Shown: positions 1 to 8,708 of the stretch, piece after piece | How the letters are laid out: every line of letters starts with the position of its first letter | Position numbering within the stretch: the stretch's first letter is position 1 | Assembly: GCF_020091405.1 (NCBI RefSeq) | Contig: NZ_CP081903.1 | Coordinates: forward strand, 4,898,501-4,962,500 | DNA length: 64,000 nucleotides | Reading direction: 5' to 3' | Origin: Bacteroides cellulosilyticus | GTDB lineage: Bacteria; Bacteroidota; Bacteroidia; Bacteroidales; Bacteroidaceae | The notes under the pieces: generated by a model | What the model saw: only the letters and a program-made list of their open reading frames with translations | The model's database searches: none | Told to the model about the DNA's origin: nothing | Made by a program: the position numbers and the translations under genes

Positions 1-1200
1 GCCCATGGCCAGAAGTACCATATCGGCGTCTATCACTTCCTTCTTTCCGGTAGGCTTCATGGTAGGGCGTCCGCCATCCTGAGCCGGAATCCATTCCACT
101 TCTTCCACCTCTACACCGCAGACTTTTCCATTCTTGCCAATAAACTGATTGGATGCCAGCGACCAGCGACGCGTGCAACCTTCTTCGTGACTTGAAGTCG
201 TCTTCAGCACAATGGGCCATTGCGGCCAAGGAGTAGCGTCATTATGACCTACGGGAGGCTGTGGCATGATTTCAATCTGTGTCACACTCACGGCTCCCTG
301 GCGGATACTCGTACCGATGCAATCCGATCCTGTATCACCGCCACCGATGACGAGAACCCGTTTGCCCTTGGCATTTACCAGACGGTCTTTGGGGAACGTT
401 TCTCCATCGAGGATATGATTTTGCTGGGACAGCATTTCGAGGGCAAGATAAATACCTTTCAGTTCGCGTCCGGGAATATTGAGGTCACGTGCCTGTGGCG
501 TCCCGGTGCAGATGCAGTAGGCATCAAAGCCGGCAGGGAGTTTCTGTACATCTACCGTTACGCCCATTTCGAACTTGATGCCTTCGGCTTCAAGCACTCC
601 CATCCGGCGGTCGATTACTGCTTTATCGAGTTTAAAATTAGGAATACCATAGCGCAGTAATCCGCCGGGCATGGGTTTGCTGTCAAAAAGAGTCACTTCA
701 TAGCCTTTAGTATTCAGCCGGCAGGCAGCGGAGAGTCCCGCAGGACCTGCACCGATGATGGCAACCCGCTTTCCATTACGTTGGGGCTGAATGGGCACGA
801 TGTAACCTTCGCGAAAAGCCGCTTCGGCAATAGCTGCCTCGTTTTCACGAATGGTGACAGGCTCATCACACGAAAGCTTCAGTACACACGACTTTTCACA
901 AAGTGCTGGACAGATGCGTCCGGTAAATTCGGGGAAGTCGTTTGTGGCGGTGAGCACTTCGTATGCTTCGCGCCATTTACCTTTATAAAGTGCATCCTGA
1001 AATTCAGGTTGTTTATTGCCCAACGGGCATGCCCAGTGACAGAAGGGTACACCGCAATCCATGCAACGTGATGCCTGGAGTTTGCGTTCGTGACTGTTTA
1101 AAGTTTGCTCCACCTGACTGAAGTCGGTGATACGTTCGTGGACAGGACGGTATCCCGCTTCCTGTCGTGGTATGTTTAAGAATGCTTTTGGATTTCCCAT
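1..1200 (-). CDS. gltD: glutamate synthase small subunit (partial, C-terminus beyond window)
   Basis: Transfers electrons from NAD(P)H through FAD and iron-sulfur clusters to the large subunit GltB, which makes glutamate from glutamine and 2-oxoglutarate. The start is the ATG at 1198-1200 (protein begins MGNPKAFLNIPRQEAGYRP). The first ~110 residues hold the cysteine-rich iron-sulfur part (CMDCGVPFCHWACP, then CPALCEKSC). An FAD Rossmann motif (VAIIGAGPAGLSAA) sits near residue 145 and a second, NADPH-type one (VLVIGGGDTGSDC) near residue 280. The reading frame is open to base 1, so the last part of the protein lies outside the window. It follows gltB on the same strand after a 108-base gap that contains a short repeat. 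Family assignment is firm. Confidence 0.95.
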   Translation of the reverse strand, partial: MGNPKAFLNIPRQEAGYRPVHERITDFSQVEQTLNSHERKLQASRCMDCGVPFCHWACPLGNKQPEFQDALYKGKWREAYEVLTATNDFPEFTGRICPALCEKSCVLKLSCDEPVTIRENEAAIAEAAFREGYIVPIQPQRNGKRVAIIGAGPAGLSAACRLNTKGYEVTLFDSKPMPGGLLRYGIPNFKLDKAVIDRRMGVLEAEGIKFEMGVTVDVQKLPAGFDAYCICTGTPQARDLNIPGRELKGIYLALEMLSQQNHILDGETFPKDRLVNAKGKRVLVIGGGDTGSDCIGTSIRQGAVSVTQIEIMPQPPVGHNDATPWPQWPIVLKTTSSHEEGCTRRWSLASNQFIGKNGKVCGVEVEEVEWIPAQDGGRPTMKPTGKKEVIDADMVLLAMG

Positions 1201-1276
1201 TATACTATTCTTTAGTTTGACTAAGTAAATGTTTGTAATTAGTTTGTTTGCATAATTAAGTAGGCGATTAAACGGT

Positions 1277-1308
1277 AATTGTCAATCGTCAATTGTCAAC
1301 TGCCAATT
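1277..1308. repeat. 7-nt-unit repeat between gltB and gltD
   Basis: Four and a half tandem copies of a 7-base unit of the form ATTGTCA (variants ATCGTCA and ACTGCCA) fill the space directly after the gltB stop codon. Only one arm is present here; other intergenic spaces in the window carry two inverted arms of comparable short-unit arrays. Confidence 0.7.
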
Positions 1309-4300
1309 CTAATAATCTCTCTGCATCTCTGCAATCTTCTGTTGCAGTTTCCGCATTTGCTCCTCTTGTAGTACCTTCTTGTACTCGATGGGGACTATCT
1401 GGATAAACTCATCCACATATCGGTTCCAGTCATCAAGTAGGGTGCGTGCCAGATTGGAGCCTGTATAGAGGTAGTGCTGACGGATGAGTTCGTGCAACTC
1501 CTTACGATAGGATGCTTCTTCGATGAGGCTTAGTTCTACCATTTCCATGTTACAGAAATAATCGAAGTTTCCATCCTTATTCCATACATAAGCTACACCA
1601 CCCGACATACCGGCTGCGAAGTTGCGCCCTGTTGAACCGAGGACTACCACACGACCGCCCGTCATGTACTCGCAACAATGATCGCCTACACCCTCTACTA
1701 CGGCAATGGCACCGGAATTGCGGACAGCAAAACGTTCGCCTACGCGCCCATTGATGTAAACTTCACCGCTAGTTGCACCATAGAGCAAGGTATTTCCTGC
1801 AATCGTATTCTTTTCGGCCTGGAAGTTAGAGCGTACCGGAGGCAACACGGCAATCCGTCCGCCCGAAAGACCTTTGCCGAGGTAATCGTTCGCTTCACCT
1901 TCCAGCTTGAAGTTGACACCCGGTACAAGGAAGGCACCGAAACTTTGTCCTGCAGAACCTTTGAACTTTACGTTCAACGTATGTTCCGGCAATCCCGCTT
2001 CACCGTACTTCGCGGCAATGGTGCCCGAAAGCATGGCTCCGCAAGCACGATCCGTATTGGCAATGGTATATTCCAGTGAGATTTCTTTCTGATTTTCCAA
2101 AGCTTCGGCGGCGGCATGCAGCATTTCAACGTCTTTTACGTGGTCGATGCCGTGTTGCTGGTCGATAGTGTGGCGGATGGCTGCACCATTATCGACGCGT
2201 GCCAGTATTTTGTCGAAAGTAATCAGGGATTGCTTGGGTGATTCGTTTTCTGACTTGCGGATAATAAGATCCGTGCGTCCGATGATATCATCCATACGTT
2301 CCACACCGATTTCTGCGAGATACTCCCGCACTTCCTGCGCCAGGAAAGTGAAGAAGTTCACCAGATATTCGCTGCGTCCGTGGAAGCGCCGGCGAAGTTC
2401 CTCGTTTTGCGTCGCCACACCCACAGGGCAGGTATTCTGATGGCATTTACGCATCATGACGCAGCCCAGTACAATCAAAGCGCTGGTTGCAAAACCGAAC
2501 TCTTCGGCACCCAGCATCGCCATCAGTACGATGTCACGACCGGTTTTCAGTTGCCCGTCCACTTGCAGCATCACTTGCCCGCGCAGACCGTTCAGTACAA
2601 GAGTTTGTTGCGTTTCACTCAATCCCAGTTCAGGAGAGATACCGGCATAGCGGATACTGGAGGCAGGAGAGGCGCCCGTACCACCTTCCGCACCGGAGAT
2701 GACAATAAGGTCGGCTTTTGCTTTGGCCACTCCGGCGGCAATGGTTCCTACACCGCTTTCGGCTACCAGTTTCACACTGATCTTGGCACGAGGATTTACA
2801 TTCTTCAGGTCGAAGATCAACTGTGCCAGGTCTTCGATGGAATAAATGTCGTGATGGGGCGGGGGAGAAATCAATGAAATGCCGGGAATGGAATGACGTG
2901 TTTTCGCAATCACCTGGTCTACTTTAAAGCCCGGCAACTGACCGCCTTCACCCGGTTTGGCCCCTTGTGCCACCTTGATTTGTATTTCATCGGCGTTCAT
3001 CAGATATTCCGTTGTTACGCCGAAACGTCCTGAAGCTACCTGCTTGATGGCACTACGCAGACTGGTTCCGTCTTCGCGGGGCGTAAAGCGTGCGCTGTCT
3101 TCGCCTCCCTCACCTGTGTTGCTGCGTCCGTGAATCCGGTTCATGGCAATGGCCATTGCCTCATGCGCTTCTTTGCTGATAGATCCGTAACTCATGGCAC
3201 CCGTCACAAAGCGGTGCATGATGCTTTCTACCGGTTCAACCTTATCTATAGAAATGGGGGCACGACGGAAATCCAGGAAGTCGCGCAGGAAGATAGGCGC
3301 TTCTTTTCTGTCTACCAGACTGGTGAATTCTTTGAACTTCTTATAGCTGCCCAGGCGTGTGGCAAGTTGCAAGGTAGAAATGGTTTCCGGGTTCCAGGCA
3401 TGTTTTTCTCCGTCTTTACGGAAAGCATACAAACCGTTGTTGGGGAGTAATCCGTCTACCTGTGCGGCAAAACCTGTATCGTGGAATGCGATTGCATCGT
3501 GTGCCACTTCATCCAGCCGGATACCGCCTATTGTGGATCTCAACCCGCCGAAATAAGCATTGCTGAGCTCTTCACTCAAACCTACGGCTTCGAATATTTT
3601 CGCTCCCCGATACGAGCGGATGGTACTGATACCCATCTTACTCATGATCTTGAATAATCCCTTGCAGATGGATTTGATATATTTCTTTTCGGCTGTGGCA
3701 TAATCCAACTGGATTTCTTTCTTCGCCACCAGCTTGTCGATCACGGCGAATGCCATGTAAGGGTTCAGGGCACTGGCGCCAAATCCCAGTAACAGGGCCG
3801 CGTGCATTACCTCGCGTATTTCGCCGCTTTCCACTACCAATGCCGTCTGTACACGTTTTCCTACCGAAATCAGGTGGTGGTGTACTGCGCTTACTGCCAG
3901 TAGGGAGGGGATAGCCGCATGAGTGGCATCTACATCACGGTCGCTCAATACAATGTAGTTCACTCCTTCGCTGACGGACTCTTCCGCTTGCTTGCAAAGT
4001 GCTGTGAGTGCTTCCTGCAATCCGGCACGGCCCTTTGCCACTTCAAACAGCAAGGGTAGTTTCACCGTTTTGAAACCTTTGTAGCGGATGTTGCAAAGAA
4101 TATCCAGTTGTGCATTGCTCAGGATGGGATGGTTGAGGCGCACCATCTTACAATGGCTTTCGCTGGGTGTTAGGATGTTCATGCCCACGGCGCCGATATA
4201 TTCCGTCAGTGACATTACCAGTTCCTCACGTATAGGGTCGATAGGCGGATTGGTGACTTGTGCAAACTGTTGGCGGAAGTAGTTGTACAGTAGTTGCGGC

Positions 4301-5850
4301 TTATCCGAAAGCACGGCAAGCGGCGTATCGTTTCCCATTGAGTTGATAGGCTCGGCACCCGTGGTACACATAGGGACGATGAGCCGTTCCACATCTTCCT
4401 TGGAATAGCCGAAGGTACGCAGCATCCTCTCGTAATCGGGCACAGTGTGCGCTACCTTACGGCCGCTTTTCAGCTCATCCAGTTCGATGCGGTTCGTTGC
4501 CAGCCAACTGCGGTAAGGCTTGGCTTCAGCCAACTGTTTTTTCAATTCCTCGTCGTAGTAGATTTCTCCTTTTTCGGTATCTACCAGCAGTATCTTACCC
4601 GGTTGCAGGCGTCCCTTTTCTTTGATGTCTCCCGGTTCGAAATCCATCACGCCCACTTCGCTGGCAACTACCATCATGTCGTTGTGCGTAATCAGATAGC
4701 GTGCAGGACGCAATCCGTTACGGTCGAGCATACCGCCTGCAAAACGTCCGTCACTGAACAACAGGGCGGCAGGGCCATCCCACGGTTCCATCAGGATAGA
4801 GTGATATTCATAGAATGCTTTCAAATCTTCGCTGATGGGGTTCTTTTCGTTGAAAGATTCCGGCACCAGCATGGCCATGGCATGCGGCAGGCTGAGGCCT
4901 GACATAACGAGGAATTCCAATACATTGTCTAGTGAGGCACTGTCGCTCATCCCCGGCTGAATGATGGGGCGTATCTCCCTGATGTCGCCCAGAGCGGGAG
5001 AGGAGAGCACACTTTCACGGGCTTCCATCCAACCCCGGTTGCCGCGGATGGTGTTGATTTCGCCGTTGTGAGCCAAGAGGCGGAACGGTTGTGCCAGTCC
5101 CCAGGTAGGGAAGGTGTTGGTACTGAAGCGGGAGTGCACCAGTGCTATGCCGCTGGTGAAGTAGGGGTTTGTCAGATCGGGGAAGTAGCCTCGCAGTTGC
5201 AGTGAAGAGAGCATACCTTTATAGATGATGTTCTTCGTGGATAGGGAGACAACGTAGAAATCCTCGCGCGTGGCAATATCCGATTTGCGTACTTTGTTTT
5301 CTATTCTTTTTCTTATGAGATAGAGTTTACGGTCGGCTGTCTCGCTTTCCGCAAATCCGGTGATGAAAATTTGTTTGATATCCGGTTCGTTGGCAAGTGC
5401 CGATTCTCCCAGAATTTCTGGACAAGTGGGCACATTGCGCAGGTGCATCAATGTCAATCCTTCTTTTTCAATCTCTTCGATGATAATGCTTAAGATAGCA
5501 CCCTGGTCTTTCTCATCTTTCGGCAGAAAGAGAAGGCCAGTACCGTATTTCCCTTTCTCGGGGACAGGAATACCCTGCAAAAGAATAAACTCGTGCGGGA
5601 TTTGCAGCAGGATGCCGGCACCGTCTCCGGTTTTGTTATCCGCACCTTCGGCGCCCCGGTGACGCATGTTCTCCAACACCTTCAATGCAGACTCCACCAG
5701 TTCGTGTGACTTGCCTCCGTGGATGTTCACTAACATACCGACACCACAAGCGTCATGCTCGTTTTCTGCATCATACAAGCCCAACTGCCTGGGCTGTCGT
5801 TGATAGGGTTGTACTTTTGCTTTGTTGTTAAAAAGTTCTTCTTTCTTCAT
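1309..5850 (-). CDS. gltB: glutamate synthase large subunit
   Basis: Glutamine:2-oxoglutarate amidotransferase large subunit, 1513 residues, the normal length of the bacterial alpha chain. The N-terminal nucleophile is Cys35 in DACGVGML, so a propeptide of about 34 residues must be removed. The class II glutaminase motifs are canonical, including HNGEINTIRGNRGWM. A central domain is followed by the FMN-binding synthase domain (motifs such as GEGGQLPGFKV and SGAEGGTGASP), then the 3Fe-4S ligands in the pattern C-x5-C-x4-C (CVMMRKCHQNTC), and the C-terminal beta-helix GXGXG domain. It is the first gene of a gltB-gltD unit. A TATCTTTG promoter box lies about 55 bases upstream on the minus strand. 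Confidence 0.97.
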   Translation of the reverse strand: MKKEELFNNKAKVQPYQRQPRQLGLYDAENEHDACGVGMLVNIHGGKSHELVESALKVLENMRHRGAEGADNKTGDGAGILLQIPHEFILLQGIPVPEKGKYGTGLLFLPKDEKDQGAILSIIIEEIEKEGLTLMHLRNVPTCPEILGESALANEPDIKQIFITGFAESETADRKLYLIRKRIENKVRKSDIATREDFYVVSLSTKNIIYKGMLSSLQLRGYFPDLTNPYFTSGIALVHSRFSTNTFPTWGLAQPFRLLAHNGEINTIRGNRGWMEARESVLSSPALGDIREIRPIIQPGMSDSASLDNVLEFLVMSGLSLPHAMAMLVPESFNEKNPISEDLKAFYEYHSILMEPWDGPAALLFSDGRFAGGMLDRNGLRPARYLITHNDMMVVASEVGVMDFEPGDIKEKGRLQPGKILLVDTEKGEIYYDEELKKQLAEAKPYRSWLATNRIELDELKSGRKVAHTVPDYERMLRTFGYSKEDVERLIVPMCTTGAEPINSMGNDTPLAVLSDKPQLLYNYFRQQFAQVTNPPIDPIREELVMSLTEYIGAVGMNILTPSESHCKMVRLNHPILSNAQLDILCNIRYKGFKTVKLPLLFEVAKGRAGLQEALTALCKQAEESVSEGVNYIVLSDRDVDATHAAIPSLLAVSAVHHHLISVGKRVQTALVVESGEIREVMHAALLLGFGASALNPYMAFAVIDKLVAKKEIQLDYATAEKKYIKSICKGLFKIMSKMGISTIRSYRGAKIFEAVGLSEELSNAYFGGLRSTIGGIRLDEVAHDAIAFHDTGFAAQVDGLLPNNGLYAFRKDGEKHAWNPETISTLQLATRLGSYKKFKEFTSLVDRKEAPIFLRDFLDFRRAPISIDKVEPVESIMHRFVTGAMSYGSISKEAHEAMAIAMNRIHGRSNTGEGGEDSARFTPREDGTSLRSAIKQVASGRFGVTTEYLMNADEIQIKVAQGAKPGEGGQLPGFKVDQVIAKTRHSIPGISLISPPPHHDIYSIEDLAQLIFDLKNVNPRAKISVKLVAESGVGTIAAGVAKAKADLIVISGAEGGTGASPASSIRYAGISPELGLSETQQTLVLNGLRGQVMLQVDGQLKTGRDIVLMAMLGAEEFGFATSALIVLGCVMMRKCHQNTCPVGVATQNEELRRRFHGRSEYLVNFFTFLAQEVREYLAEIGVERMDDIIGRTDLIIRKSENESPKQSLITFDKILARVDNGAAIRHTIDQQHGIDHVKDVEMLHAAAEALENQKEISLEYTIANTDRACGAMLSGTIAAKYGEAGLPEHTLNVKFKGSAGQSFGAFLVPGVNFKLEGEANDYLGKGLSGGRIAVLPPVRSNFQAEKNTIAGNTLLYGATSGEVYINGRVGERFAVRNSGAIAVVEGVGDHCCEYMTGGRVVVLGSTGRNFAAGMSGGVAYVWNKDGNFDYFCNMEMVELSLIEEASYRKELHELIRQHYLYTGSNLARTLLDDWNRYVDEFIQIVPIEYKKVLQEEQMRKLQQKIAEMQRDY

Positions 5851-5904
5851 TCTAAGTTTACTTTATTTTGTAATAATATCTATTTTTGCTATCAAAATGT
5901 TTGG

Positions 5905-5912
5905 CAAAGATA
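5905..5912 (-). promoter_or_regulatory. putative gltBD promoter, -7 box
   Basis: On the minus strand this reads TATCTTTG, a match to the Bacteroides -7 consensus TAnnTTTG, placed 55 bases before the gltB start. No clear TTTG -33 box at the usual 19-base spacing was seen. Confidence 0.55.
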
Positions 5913-6087
5913 TATAAATAGTTTCAAAATGATAAAATTAAATGTGCATTCGTGATTCATAAAATACTTACTTGAATGAATGTTCTTTTAATATGATATA
6001 AAAATAGGGTTGTTTCATTTTAAATTAAAAGAAATACGGCGTTTTTTATTTCGTATTGAAATTAATGAAGCTGTTGGTCATTTCATC

Positions 6088-6578
6088 ATATTGCCAAATT
6101 GTCATATTGCCATATTGCCAATCTTGTAGGTCGTGGCAATTAATCTTTGTATTTTTATCAGTTTCGTGCTATCTCCATGCTATCTCCGTGTAATCTCCGT
6201 ATGATCTCCGTGTCTGCTCCGTACCATCTCCGTACTATCTCCGTAGTAACTCTATTCCTATAGCTACGGAGTAACTACGGAGCAGGTACGGAGCAGACAC
6301 GGAGCAGGTACGGAGATCATACGGTCCGGATAATATCAGGATACTTGCTGATATGAAATCTTGTTGCAACAGTTATTGCTTTGCTGAAGTTTATTGGGGA
6401 TGGGTGGTAAAGTAGCAATCACCTCATTACTCCTTAATTATTTTATAGGGTAATCCATCAACAGATATTTCTTATTTATCACTTAGCTTGAAAATAAAGA
6501 AATTACTTCTTTTAACTATGAATCTGTTGCCAAGCCTTATGAATTTGGCAATGTGGCAATATGGCAATTTGGCAATAT
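6088..6578. repeat. outer inverted repeat in the gltB-glmS spacer
   Basis: The spacer between divergent gltB and glmS is about 990 bases. The left arm (6088-6122) and right arm (6545-6578) are arrays of a ~8-base unit, ATTGCCAT on the left and its complement on the right. They match as reverse complements over about 34 bases with two or three mismatches. They enclose a second, unrelated inverted repeat at 6169-6324. I see no credible gene in the spacer. A small open frame at 6488-6673 is only the repeat being read. Confidence 0.75.
6169..6324. repeat. inner inverted array of 11-nt units (CTCCGT)
   Basis: From 6169 to about 6250 an 11-base unit of the form nnATCTCCGT repeats seven or eight times. 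From about 6263 the same unit returns as its complement (ACGGAGnnnnn). The outermost parts pair perfectly over 15 bases (6197-6211 with 6310-6324). The centre is a short non-repetitive loop near 6250-6262. Transcribed, this would fold into a very long hairpin. Confidence 0.8.
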
Positions 6579-6801
6579 GGAGGTATTTAAAGCAGTTCCC
6601 CTTCTTGTCAGATTACAATCAAAAAAGGAGATATTCTTTCAATATAAAACTAAAATTCTACTGCTTGCTTTGATTTTGTTAATTTATACCTTTTGCTTTG
6701 ATAAGTTTGATTTCTTTAACTTTTTGACGTAAAAACATCTTTTTTCTATTCTTTTGATAAATAAATAGGAGAAACATTAACTTTATGTTCCGGATATTTT
6801 G

Positions 6802-6809
6802 TATCTTTG
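6802..6809 (+). promoter_or_regulatory. putative glmS promoter, -7 box
   Basis: TATCTTTG at this position matches the Bacteroides -7 consensus. It lies 27 bases before the ATG at 6837, which argues that translation does not start upstream at 6807 (that start would fall in the promoter itself). Confidence 0.6.
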
Positions 6810-6836
6810 CAACGTAAAAATCAAATATTAATTAGT

Positions 6837-8681
6837 ATGTGTGGAATAGTAGGCTATATTGGTCAAAAGAAAGCCTACCCCATTCTTATCAAAGGATTGA
6901 AGCGATTAGAGTATCGCGGATATGATAGTGCAGGGGTAGCATTAATCAGTGATAACCGACAGTTGAACGTTTACAAAACGAAAGGCAAGGTTTCGGAACT
7001 GGAAACTTTCGTTACTCAAAAAGATATTTCCGGTAACATCGGAATTGCCCATACCCGTTGGGCTACGCACGGGGAACCTTGCTCCGCTAACGCCCATCCT
7101 CATTATTCCTCTTCCGAACATCTCGCTCTCATCCACAACGGCATCATCGAAAACTACGCCGTCCTTAAAGAAAAACTTCAGGCCAAAGGCTATTCATTCA
7201 AAAGCAGTACGGACACTGAAGTACTGGTGCAACTGATAGAATTCATCCAGAAATCCAAAAATACAGATTTGCTGACTGCTGTGCAATTAGCGTTGCGTGA
7301 AGTAATCGGTGCTTATGCCATTGCCGTGCTGGATAAGGACAATCCGGATGAGATTATTGCAGCCCGCAAGAGTAGTCCGTTGGTGGTAGGTATCGGTGAA
7401 GATGAGTTTTTCCTGGCTTCGGATGCTACGCCGATTGTGGAATATACAGATAAAGTCGTATATTTGGAAGATGAAGAGATCGCCGTCATCCACCGCGGAG
7501 AGAAACTGAAGGTGGTGAACCTGAAAAATGTGGAATGTCCGCACGAAGTGAAGACGGTGGCGCTGAATCTGGGGCAGTTGGAAAAGGGTGGTTATCCGCA
7601 CTTCATGCTGAAAGAGATTTTTGAGCAGCCCGATTGCATTCATGACTGTATGCGTGGACGTATCAATGTAGAAAGTACAAATGTGGTGCTTTCCGCAGTG
7701 ATTGATAACAAAGACCGCCTGTTGGTAGCCAAACGTTTCATCATCGTGGCGTGCGGTACTTCCTGGCATGCGGCGCTTATCGGAAAACATCTGATAGAAA
7801 GTCTTTGCCGCATTCCGGTGGAAGTGGAGTATGCTTCGGAATTCCGTTACCGTGATCCGGTGATAGACAGTAAGGATGTGGTGATTGCGATTTCGCAAAG
7901 TGGCGAGACGGCGGATACACTGGCAGCTGTGGAACTGGCGCGGAGCCGTGGGGCATTTATCTATGGCATCTGTAATGCGATTGGTTCGTCTATTCCGAGG
8001 GCTACGCATACGGGTTCTTATATCCACGTAGGCCCTGAAATCGGAGTGGCTTCCACCAAAGCGTTTACGGGGCAGGTGACAGTGCTCACCATGCTGGCGC
8101 TGACGCTTGCCAAAGAAAAGAATACGATAGATGAGGGGCAATTCCTTGCCATTGTGCAAGAGCTGAACCGCATTCCTGATAAGATGAAAGAAGTGCTGAA
8201 GCTGAACGGCAGCATTGCAGAGCTTTCCAAGATTTTCACGTATGCGCATAACTTTATCTATCTGGGACGCGGATATTCGTATCCCGTAGCCCTGGAAGGT
8301 GCGTTGAAGCTGAAAGAAATCTCTTATATCCATGCCGAGGGTTATCCGGCTGCTGAAATGAAGCACGGGCCTATCGCACTGGTAGATGCTGAAATGCCGG
8401 TGGTAGTGATTGCTACACAGAACGGGCTTTATGAGAAAGTATTGAGCAATATACAGGAAATCAAGGCGCGTAAGGGCAAAGTGATCGCCTTGGTGACAAA
8501 AGGGGATACGGTTATCAGCAAGATTGCCGATACTTGTATCGAGTTACCGGAAACAATTGAGTGCCTTGACCCGTTGATTACTACGGTACCGTTGCAGTTA
8601 CTGGCGTATCATATCGCAGTATGCAAGGGGATGGATGTGGATCAGCCGAGGAATCTGGCGAAATCGGTGACGGTAGAATAG
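6837..8681 (+). CDS. glmS: glucosamine-fructose-6-phosphate aminotransferase (isomerizing)
   Basis: Makes glucosamine-6-phosphate from fructose-6-phosphate and glutamine, the first step to UDP-GlcNAc for cell wall and LPS. The start at 6837 is chosen because the class II glutaminase nucleophile must be residue 2 (MCGIVGYIG); an upstream in-frame ATG at 6807 would bury it and overlaps the promoter. The protein is 614 residues, typical of GlmS. Visible motifs are YRGYDSAG, HTRWATHG, the canonical oxyanion-hole HNGIIENY, two SIS sugar isomerase domains (CGTSWHA, SQSGETADT) and the conserved C-terminus LAKSVTVE. The PurF-like gene follows 27 bases downstream. No glmS ribozyme was recognised in the leader. 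Confidence 0.97.
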   Translation: MCGIVGYIGQKKAYPILIKGLKRLEYRGYDSAGVALISDNRQLNVYKTKGKVSELETFVTQKDISGNIGIAHTRWATHGEPCSANAHPHYSSSEHLALIHNGIIENYAVLKEKLQAKGYSFKSSTDTEVLVQLIEFIQKSKNTDLLTAVQLALREVIGAYAIAVLDKDNPDEIIAARKSSPLVVGIGEDEFFLASDATPIVEYTDKVVYLEDEEIAVIHRGEKLKVVNLKNVECPHEVKTVALNLGQLEKGGYPHFMLKEIFEQPDCIHDCMRGRINVESTNVVLSAVIDNKDRLLVAKRFIIVACGTSWHAALIGKHLIESLCRIPVEVEYASEFRYRDPVIDSKDVVIAISQSGETADTLAAVELARSRGAFIYGICNAIGSSIPRATHTGSYIHVGPEIGVASTKAFTGQVTVLTMLALTLAKEKNTIDEGQFLAIVQELNRIPDKMKEVLKLNGSIAELSKIFTYAHNFIYLGRGYSYPVALEGALKLKEISYIHAEGYPAAEMKHGPIALVDAEMPVVVIATQNGLYEKVLSNIQEIKARKGKVIALVTKGDTVISKIADTCIELPETIECLDPLITTVPLQLLAYHIAVCKGMDVDQPRNLAKSVTVE

Positions 8682-8708
8682 TGGACCTATAAACAATATA
8701 ACAATCGG

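Noticed and set aside
6488..6673. 61-residue frame between gltB and glmS
   Set aside because: Its middle is the right arm of the ATTGCCAT inverted repeat (MWQYGNLAIWRYL); no sign of a real gene.
6710..6836. glmS ribozyme/riboswitch before glmS
   Set aside because: The leader from the predicted start to the ATG is under 30 bases, too short for the ~150-nt ribozyme, and the upstream sequence shows no matching structure.
7287..8366. 359-residue minus-strand frame inside glmS
   Set aside because: Antisense shadow of a certain gene; similar long shadows occur in purF-like, carB, fucI, SusE-like, GH66, GH31 and GH97 genes because of codon bias.
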